DNA of 64,000 nt. Source: Nipponacmea schrenckii. Taxonomy: Eukaryota > Mollusca > Gastropoda > Lottiidae. Shown piece after piece: positions 56,216 through 64,000 of this stretch. The stretch's first letter is position 1. The number at the start of each line of letters is the position of its first letter. The stretch spans positions 21,128,317-21,192,316 of the forward strand of contig CM060202.1 in assembly GCA_030562195.1 (NCBI GenBank), read 5' to 3'. The translations under genes were made by a program, and so were the position numbers. Below the pieces are notes generated by a model. The model was given only the letters and a program-made list of their open reading frames with translations. It was not told the origin of the DNA and made no database searches.

Positions 56216-57214
56216 CAAGATAAAAGAAACAATTTTATTGTAACGAGTTTTGGGATAATACATAATTTCAATCTATAAGCTCGATACATATCGATTTTGT
56301 ATAGATTATCGAAAAATGATGAACCTTCTAACAACAATCTTAGCAACTCCCGAAATATTGATAGCCATACCTCTTCGTGAAATAGCAGTAGATTCTTTAC
56401 TTGTTTAGATCTTCAACACGGATTTTGGCAAAAGCAAAAAATGCAATCGCTCATTTCATATTTCTAATGCAGATTTTAATTAAACAGATTGCTATTTGGA
56501 TTGTGTTGTAGCATTAAAGTGATTGAGAAGATTGTTTTTCTCTCGAGACTGAAACAATTCCATTACAATCTCTGTTGTTCTATTACTCTCATATTTCTAA
56601 TCTTCTAAGGAAATAATTAAAACTGAAACAGACTACTTTTATTTTTTAACGAGTTCTTTTATAATGTAAGATTCGAAATGTCGTTAGTTATAGGTCAGGG
56701 TTGTATAGTGGACATATCGGGATTCGTGTAAGGAAGCATGTAGCCTCCTGACAATTTGGTCGTAGTATGTAAGTCGTACAAAATATGTAGCAGATTAACC
56801 TCCCGTCAAAGAGATCCGCCCAACATTGAAACTCAACGATATTATAGGAGACGTTTAAATTTGAATGTGAAAAATCACCCAAAAATATATCACGGGAAAT
56901 TTAATCTTTTAGACGATGATAATCATGAAATAATTGATACTTATTATATTTCCTCATATAAATAGTTCATTAGCTGCTACATATTGTTTGTCGATTTGTT
57001 GTTTGGTGTTTCGTTTCAGATGATTAATACTTTATTTATGAAAATGTATTTTGTTTTAAATGTACTCCATATTAATGATACTGTACAATATATGGTATAA
57101 GAATATAAACTAATAGGAAATTGAACAAGGAATGGTGTACAATAATGGTCCGTATAATATTGAAGTAGCAGTCTTACAAGATTTGCTTCCCTTTAATAAG
57201 AAAATTTGTATTTA

Positions 57215-57300
57215 GAGTGTAAGTAATAAAGGCGGACAGCGCAATGCAGTGTACAGTGAAGGGAACTTTGTAAAAATAGCGGCACTAGCTACACATTCAG
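57215..57300 (-). mobile_element. SINE family 1 fragment
   Basis: AATAAAGGCGGACAGCGCAA, TGCAGTGTACAGTGAAGGG and TAGCGGCAC. Confidence 0.6.
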
Positions 57301-57611
57301 CTACTTCCATCTGATAATGGATCTTTCAGGCCTATAGTCAGAGCGGATATTTATACTAGACCTGTCGTTATTGCATATTCCATACCAGTCCCTCCGAACT
57401 GAGATTCAGTGACTCAAAGATCATAGAACCTATTGGGATAATGAAGATGGGCCCGGACCGAGGAATAGGGGAAACAAAATGAAGTGTCCCAGCTGAAAGC
57501 TTCCATCTTCTATTGGCAGGTCCTGAACGAGCACAACAAGGCTAGACAGGCTTTTGTCTCTCCCCCCCCCCAAACAAAACTGACTCAAAGCAGTCTATGA
57601 AACCAACTTAC

Positions 57612-57722
57612 CAATTTGTGTTCGTGGTATTCTGGAAGAGGATCTTTCGGTTTGTTTCTATGGATTGTATATTTTCTGGAGTGTTTCCTGGCAGCGGTTC
57701 CTTTCCTTATAAACAGGGACAT
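57612..57722 (-). CDS. Candidate alternative first coding exon C of the TMEM272-like gene
   Basis: On minus, ATG opens 37 codons (MSLFIRKGTAARKHSRKY at the start, PEYHEHKL at the end), followed by a GTAAGT donor in phase 0, the phase needed at 40990. It is basic and hydrophilic. It would give a 254-residue isoform from about 18 kb upstream of the stop codon. Membership of this gene is inferred from phase, strand and order. Confidence 0.52.
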
Positions 57723-57729
57723 TATTACA

Positions 57730-59550
57730 CTTTCACTCGTCCTAGAATTTACGGAATTCCCTAAAATCCCTTGACACGAATTTTCTTCCGTTTCGTTGAT
57801 AATGTCACCGAAATTTATTTATATATATGATGATATATTTCCACAAATCAACCGCACTTGGTCTTTTGGTTGTCAGAGAATATCGTAAGTCCCCTTAGTC
57901 GCGAGTTGAATTCAATGTAAAGCAAACATCTTCCTATTCACCAAACGTTGAACATATGGAACAAACCACAAATCTTGAAGTTTACCGCCTAGTATGTTCT
58001 AGACTAAACGACAACTGTCGTCCAAGTTGAAATTGAGAGATCGTCCTACTAACTATGCATGGAACACTGTCAGTTTTAAGTTATTAGGTAATTTATCGCA
58101 AGTAATTGATAAATAACGAGGATAGTCAATAGGAGACAGATACCGATTGTAAGAGATACTCTAGGGTTCAGCTGTCTGTCTTACTGGAAATTGGTACATA
58201 ATTGCGCAACGAGCTGGCTTCAGTTCCCAGTCTTCATCCGAAACTCTGACAATGTGATTACCATGTAGCTAAATGGTGTTTTTTAAAGGTTGGATGCCGA
58301 GATACAGGAACTGGTGTTGACTGGGCTTTTCCCTTCTTATTTACAAATTTCGTACCAACTTACTACATCAGGTATACCTGGTGGTGTGAGACTTCCTTGA
58401 CAATTCTGTGCGACCTAAAATTCATACACACGTCATAACTGAATTTAGGCGTATCTGTAGGTGACTTTAAGTGCCATCAACGATCTAACTGCTCAAAAAC
58501 GAAATATCTAGCTGAGAACTTTCAAATACCGTGGATCAGAAGTAATCAGAAATTCCCTGTCCTAAATTGACTGCACAAAACATAGATCCTTAGAAAAGCT
58601 CTCACTGGAGGTATAGTGCCAACATACCCCGTGTCTGTGCTTTCGTATAGAATCACTTAAACGGCAATGTTTCAACCTTTAATCCCTAAACCTAACCCCA
58701 ACCAGTATCATACCTTCGCTAAAACAACCAGGGACAGACAATTTACTGGGACGTAAAACTCCGCTCCATTTTTTTTAACAATCATCATATTTCATTTCGG
58801 ACTATATTAACCCACTGTTTACAAAATGTAAAATGGGAAAAAAGATATTGAATATCTCCCGAATATCTCCATAATTCTATTATTATATGCTGGTTTATGC
58901 GGGTCTACTATAACTTTCTCTATAATTTAGATAATCACTTTCAATAATTTCTATTGAAATTTATTTAACCAGTTAAATATACTTAAGAACAGGTTCGCCA
59001 TTCGTTTTTCCAATCATATCTTAGTCCAAGGGATGGGAAATTGTTACATAAGCTTATCAGAAATAGTTCATAACTCACTGTGGAAAATTTGAACCTAGGG
59101 GTCCCTGAGTACTCGTCTTTTCTTCATTCTCCTCTATATAAAGAACTAGAAAGTTTATTTCCTAGTTTGGGGTATATTTGAAGAAATTTTACGATTTTCG
59201 TAAATTTTTAATACCACTGAAGAATAACAGATTCTTATATTGAAGACCACAACTAAACCCGAAACGACCAAAAATGGCTTCAAAAATGCTGAGTGGGTCG
59301 CCTATATATTGCCTAATAAAAACACCTATAGCAAGGCCCCTGGAAATATACAAACGTTTTGTCCAGTAATTTTTACATCTGCCCAAGTGCAGAGTAATTA
59401 GCCACCTTAATCTTTAACCCTATTGCTTATCCTAAGATTAAGACAATACTATTTCCGTAGCGCTTATTATAATACACACTTATATTTGAGTGCGAAGATA
59501 GAATAATTGTGACCAAATAGATGTCTCCTATAGAAGCACTGCGCAAAAAG
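57730..59550. other. Gene-free spacer
   Basis: No coding exon seen. 58980-59390 is a degraded copy of the old dispersed repeat (TTCGCCATTCG, CAGAAATAGTTCATAACTCA) and produces a short minus frame. Confidence 0.5.
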
Positions 59551-59554
59551 AGTC

Positions 59555-60062
59555 CTATAGAACCAGCCTGATCACAAGTATTAGGTGTTATTAAAGAGAT
59601 ACTCTCCTATAGAAACACTGGCCTAGATCACAAGTATTAGGTGTTATAAAAGATACTCTTCTATAGAAACACTGGCCTAGATCACAAGTATTAGGTGTTA
59701 TAAAAGATACTCTTCTATAGAACACTGGCTAGTCACAAGTATAAGGTGTTATAAAAGATACTCTTCTATAAAAACACTGGCCTAGATCACAAGTATTAGG
59801 TGTTATAAAAGATACTCTCCTATAGAAACACTGGCCTAGATCACAAGTATTAGGTGTTATAAAAGATACTCTTCTATAGAAGCACTGGCCTAGATCACAA
59901 GTATTAGGTGTTATAAAAGATACTCTTCTATAGAAGCACTGGTCTAGGTCACAAGTATAAGGTGTTATAAAAGATACTCTCCTATAGAAACACTGGCCTA
60001 GGTAACAAGTATTAGGTGTTATAAAAGATACTCTCCTATAGAAACACTGGCCTAGTAGAGGT
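59555..60062. repeat. About 57-bp satellite, nine units
   Basis: Units of GTGTTATAAAAGATACTCTT, CTATAGAAACACTGGCCTAG and ATCACAAGTATTAG. Confidence 0.94.
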
Positions 60063-60572
60063 TATGGATTTAATTATACATTATTTTATAAGAAACTATT
60101 TACTTCTGGAGAAATTTACAAGATAAAGCAATGATCGAAAATGCTAAGCGATTATTTCAGGCAGGTAATGAAAGGCGATGTAGGGTGGGGGAAGGTAGGG
60201 TTAAGTAGGTAGGGTCTGGTAGGGTTCAATGGACATTACTCAGATTTTTATTCCTTTTGTAAACAGTCACCAAACGGGTTAAATGATTAATTCCTATAGG
60301 AGCACTAACCAAGGTCAAAGTACAAAGCGTGACCATCAACTCACAAAAACTTTAGAACGAAATTTAGTGAAGGTTGAACCGAATGTGACCAAGGTCCATT
60401 AACAGAGCGTGATGATCAAGTCTAATAATATATTTCGTGCAAGTTCGTTTTCTGGAAAATGAAGACTACATCTAGGTCACTTCTTTTATCTTCTTATAAT
60501 AGTCTCGTACTTCATGACGTTTTGACTAAACAAGTCTAATCACTGGTTGTTCGTGGCTATATAACTGCAACA

Positions 60573-60580
60573 TCACGTGA
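60573..60580 (+). promoter_or_regulatory. E-box/CLEAR-like site upstream of the CD36-family gene
   Basis: TCACGTGA lies about 115 bp upstream of the start codon. In vertebrates, lysosomal genes such as LIMP-2 carry CACGTG-centred sites bound by TFEB; use here is inferred. Confidence 0.35.
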
Positions 60581-60681
60581 GGTTTGTTTTGGTTTGACAG
60601 AAAAAAAACCCGAAATAAATGGAAACTAGAGGCGATATTACAGCTCATGGACGCCTTTAAAGACGGTTATTTAGCCATCGC

Positions 60682-60696
60682 ATGAAAGAAAAATGA
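60682..60696 (+). promoter_or_regulatory. Short uORF overlapping the CD36-family start
   Basis: ATG AAA GAA AAA TGA; its stop overlaps the main ATG in ATGA. It could lower or couple initiation. Confidence 0.45.
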
Positions 60697-63682
60697 AGCG
60701 GCAGACGAAAATCGCAACGTTTGTGTGTGCTGGACTCGGGTGTGTCGTTTTTATACTTGGTTTAGTGATGATACCAGTTTTTAAGAATTTGATACACAAG
60801 CAAATAAACGAAGTGAGTTGACATTTTGATTTTTGAATTAAAAACTGTTGTGTCATTGTCTAATCTCTCATTAATTTTATTTATGTTGGCGAATTTTTTT
60901 TTTCGTATTTAGAAATTCTTAATTTGTTTTTATTTATCTTGGATTTTAGTTCTAGGCAAATTTACCAGTCATATATAATATAAGACACGTGGTTGATATA
61001 TACAGTGTAAGGGTTATTAACCAGTCTTGTCTGACTAGAGCTCTAGACTGTTTATTTGATTGTATGTACCTGTCATAACTGACTAGAGTTCTGGACTGTT
61101 GATTTGACTGTATTTACCAGTCATATCTGACTAAAGCTTTAGACTGTTGATTTGACTGTTGTAACCAGTCTTGTCTGACTAGAGCTCTTTACTGTTGATT
61201 TAACTGCATTAACCAGTCATGTCTGACTATAGTTCTAAACTCTTGATTTAACTGTTTTTACCAGACATGTCTGACTAGAGCTCTAGACTGTTGATTAGAC
61301 TATATTTACCATTCACGTCTTACTAGAGCCTTAGAATATTGATTTGGCTGTATTAACCAGTCATGTCTGACTTATATAGAATAGTTCTGAAATGCCAAAT
61401 ATTTCTTTAAAACAAAGACATAGAAAAAAATTCCATCAGTGTCATTTAAGTAATTAAGATTATAAAAAATACCTCAAGGCCTAATTTTCTAACCCAACAC
61501 AAGCTTAGATCATGTTACAATGACTGATTATGTCTATGGATAAATATGTCTATGGACAGTCAATGACTAAACTTTGATCTAATTGATGGGAGAGGATGAG
61601 ATATAAACTGGTTGTAATCAGAATGATAAATATCTTGATAACAGGAAGGTTTAACTTATGATACACTTATGTCTTTAAAGGCCATTAAAGGAACAGTTTC
61701 ACTATTTTTAGGGGTAATTTTAGTCTTTTAATACAGTCTGCAGAAGTTTAAGAAATACACTCAATTCACACAATTCCTTCAAAAATATGTTATCAAAATA
61801 ATGAGTTTTAAAGGTCATTGATAACCATTTCTGGGGGTTCATTTTGGTTTTGAATATTCGGTATGCAGATACTCTGCAGAAGTAGCCTACTAGAAATGTA
61901 CAAAAATCTCATTATTTCTTAGCTAGAAATTTTACCGTCTATTTCTGTATGTCTTTAATAGCAGAGCTTCACGATAGACTCCCTTCAAATATACCTCAGA
62001 CTAGACACATGGAAAATAAGGGAATTTCTCTAGGGTCAACCCCCTAATACTCCATTGAGCATTATATGTGTTTGATAATACAGGTTATAGCATCAGTTAT
62101 CATCTATCATTATATCTCAACCGGCTCCTTATCAAGGTTATCTTGTCTGATTATATAAAGATCATTGAGTTCACACTTACTTCACCTTGGTTACTTCACC
62201 TTGGTTACAGGTATTTAAAGATATACTCCCTCTTAAAATGACCCAAATAATGAAATTTTTAAACTTAGACAAAATGATTCTTTGTTAGTCTATTTACATA
62301 ATGTCTAAACTATACTATAGAATCATTCTATTATCTAATAATTCCATAAATCTAAGTAATAATTCCACAAAACTATGTAATAATTCCATAAAACTAAGTA
62401 ATAATTCCATAAAACTAAGTAATAATTCCATAAAACAAAGTAATAATTCCATAAAATTATGTAATACTTCCATAAAACTTCATAATAATTCATAAAACTA
62501 CGTAATACTTCCATAAAACTATGTAATAATTCTATAGAACTACATAATAATTCTATAGAACTACATAATAATTCTATAAAACTACGTAATAATTCTATAA
62601 AAACTACATAATAATTCTATAAAACTACATAATAATTCTATAAAACTACATAATAATTCTATAAAACTACGTAATAATTCTATAAAACTACATAATAATT
62701 CTATAAAACTACGTAATACTTCCTTAAAACTACATAATAATTCTATAAAACTACGTAATAATTTTTTAAAACTACGTAATAATTCTATAAAACTAAGTAA
62801 TAATTCCATGTTCCTTTAAGCAATATTTTAATTTTAAATTCTACATGTTGGCTTTATAACTAAACTGAATAACACATTAGTCTAAAGTCCTAACTGTTGA
62901 CACTAGCTTAGCAATGACTTTACATTTTTTTGTCTATTATGCATTGTAATGTTCACCATGTGTTGAATGAATATTAATAAATTTACATTATAAAGGAAAG
63001 AAAAATGCTAAAGCCTTAGTTGTTATATTAGATGTAGATTTTTGTTAAAATGATGGAGGGGTGTAGCTCAGCAAGTCAAGATGTAGGGTTCAGTTCTAAC
63101 TTAGGATTAAATAATACATTTATATTTTAGCCAGTTCTTTTGTCACAATCACAATACCCTAGTTGTTGGTCCCTTCAAGGATCTTATTTTTTTTCGAGTC
63201 TTCTGGGACTCTTGAAAACTTAGCCTAAGATGATTTTAGAAATCCAGTTATATGATTGGTCAATCACTAAAATCAATTTTAAATTTAGTTTTATTATCCA
63301 ATCAAATAACTGTATTATTCCCTTATGTTCCTTGTTTTAGATAACTGTGTTTCTTTAAATCTAGATTTTATCTTTCGTAAGTATTCGAGAATGATATGTT
63401 TTCTGTACTAAGCAACCAGATTCACTCAGAATGGATTGACCCCTGTCAAGATTGAAGCCCACAGGGTATTTCCCATGGGTAAAGAGCATTCTCTAAAATA
63501 TTACTTTTTTTCTATTTTTAGAATATACCAATTGAAAAAAGTTCTGAAACATATGAAGATTTTTTAACTCCACCTTCTCCTATTTATTTCCAAATATGGG
63601 TGTTTCACATTGCCAATCATATAGAAGTATTACAGGATGGGGACAAACCAGCTTTAGTGCAGATGGGGCCTTACACTTATAG
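60693..63682 (+). CDS. CD36/SCARB/LIMP-2 family receptor, first two coding exons (gene continues off the right edge)
   Basis: Exon 1 is 60693-60812 (40 codons, donor GTGAGT). Exon 2 is 63522-63682 (acceptor TTTTTAG, donor GTAAGT, phase 2 at its end). Exon 1 has a short basic N-terminus MKRQTK, a hydrophobic anchor of about 24 residues, then KNLIHKQINE. Exon 2 has PIYFQIWVFHIANHIEVLQ and KPALVQMGPYTYR, matching the family's WxFxxxNxxEVLxxGxKPxxxxxGPYxYR block at the start of the ectodomain. Family members are two-pass scavenger or lysosomal receptors that bind lipoproteins, fatty acids or glucocerebrosidase; which subtype this is cannot be told from 93 residues. The rest of the ectodomain and the second membrane segment lie outside the window. 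Confidence 0.9.
61010..61385. repeat. About 48-bp tandem repeat, eight units
   Basis: Units of ACCAGTCATGTCTGACTAGA, GCTCTAGACTGTTGATTTGA and CTGTATTA, in the first intron of the CD36-family gene. Confidence 0.92.
62325..62815. repeat. 20-bp minisatellite, about 24 units
   Basis: Units of AATAATTCTATAAAACTACG and close variants (AATAATTCCATAAAACTAAG) in the first intron of the CD36-family gene. Confidence 0.94.
63050..63120 (+). mobile_element. tRNA-like SINE head fragment
   Basis: GGGGTGTAGCTCAGCAAGTC and GGGTTCAGTTCTAA resemble A- and B-box regions. The fold is not a complete tRNA. Confidence 0.4.
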
Positions 63683-63684
63683 GT

Positions 63685-64000
63685 AAGTTGACCCATGGTA
63701 GGTTAGAGGGTGGTTTATTCTAGAGCATGGGTAGGTTTGAGTTTGACCTATCAAAAGACAGGGTAGGTTGAACCTATTGAAAGACAGGATAGGTTGACCC
63801 TATTGAAAGACTGGGTTGGTTTGACTTATTGAAAGACAGGGTAGGTTGAATCTATTGAAAGACAAGGTAGGTTGAATCTATTGAAAGACAGGGTAGGTTG
63901 AATCTATTGAAAGACAGTGTAGGTTGAATCTATTGAAAGACAGTGTTGGTTGAATCTAATGAAAGACAGTGTAGGTTGAATCTATTGAAAGACAGGGTAG
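63685..64000. repeat. 26-bp minisatellite, about 11 units, cut by the window edge
   Basis: Units of GGGTAGGTTGAATCTATTGA plus AAGACA, starting right after exon 2 of the CD36-family gene. Confidence 0.93.

Noticed and set aside
62301..62809. Ser/Asn- and Leu-rich periodic frames
   Set aside because: 20-bp minisatellite in an intron.

Overview
The window looks like a lophotrochozoan, most likely molluscan, nuclear genome fragment. The evidence is spliced genes with GT-AG introns, AT-rich non-coding DNA, many tandem arrays with units of 17 to 80 bp, tRNA-headed SINEs, and protein families that are usual in molluscs. The species cannot be named from sequence alone. Most long open frames here are not genes: they are tandem repeats that happen to lack stop codons. 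The real genes are mostly short exons that had to be read from splice sites.

Layout. (1) 5.3-8.2 kb and 9.2-11.7 kb, minus strand: two four-exon genes of the dispanin/CD225 (IFITM-like) family. The first has a one-base frameshift in its repetitive exon. A possible distal first exon for the second gene lies at 18.83 kb. (2) 12-24 kb: no gene apart from that exon. The stretch holds satellites, a duplicated 0.55 kb segment, a large palindrome and several SINE copies. (3) 25-34 kb: three intact single-exon arylamine N-acetyltransferase (NAT)-like genes, two minus and one plus. They come from recent duplication. All three carry Glu where the family's catalytic Asp is expected. Between the first two sits a 529-bp Penelope-like retroelement fragment with a near-perfect hammerhead ribozyme core. 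(4) 32.1-36.1 kb, minus strand: a third dispanin gene, with the third NAT nested on the opposite strand inside its last intron. (5) 39.7-57.7 kb, minus strand: a four-pass TMEM272-like gene with three candidate alternative first coding exons at 42.0, 49.8 and 57.6 kb. (6) 60.7 kb to the right edge, plus strand: the first two coding exons of a CD36/SCARB/LIMP-2 family gene, which runs out of the window.

The locus therefore combines small membrane proteins (dispanins, TMEM272-like), a cytosolic acetyltransferase family and a scavenger/lysosomal receptor. I see no proof of one shared pathway. IFITM-like dispanins and lineage-expanded NATs are often read as defence or xenobiotic genes, but that is inference. 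The strongest second-look items are the Cys-His-Glu NAT trio, the hammerhead ribozyme in a dated retroelement insertion, satellites that appear to derive from the 3' parts of two SINE families, and the alternative first exons of the TMEM272-like gene.
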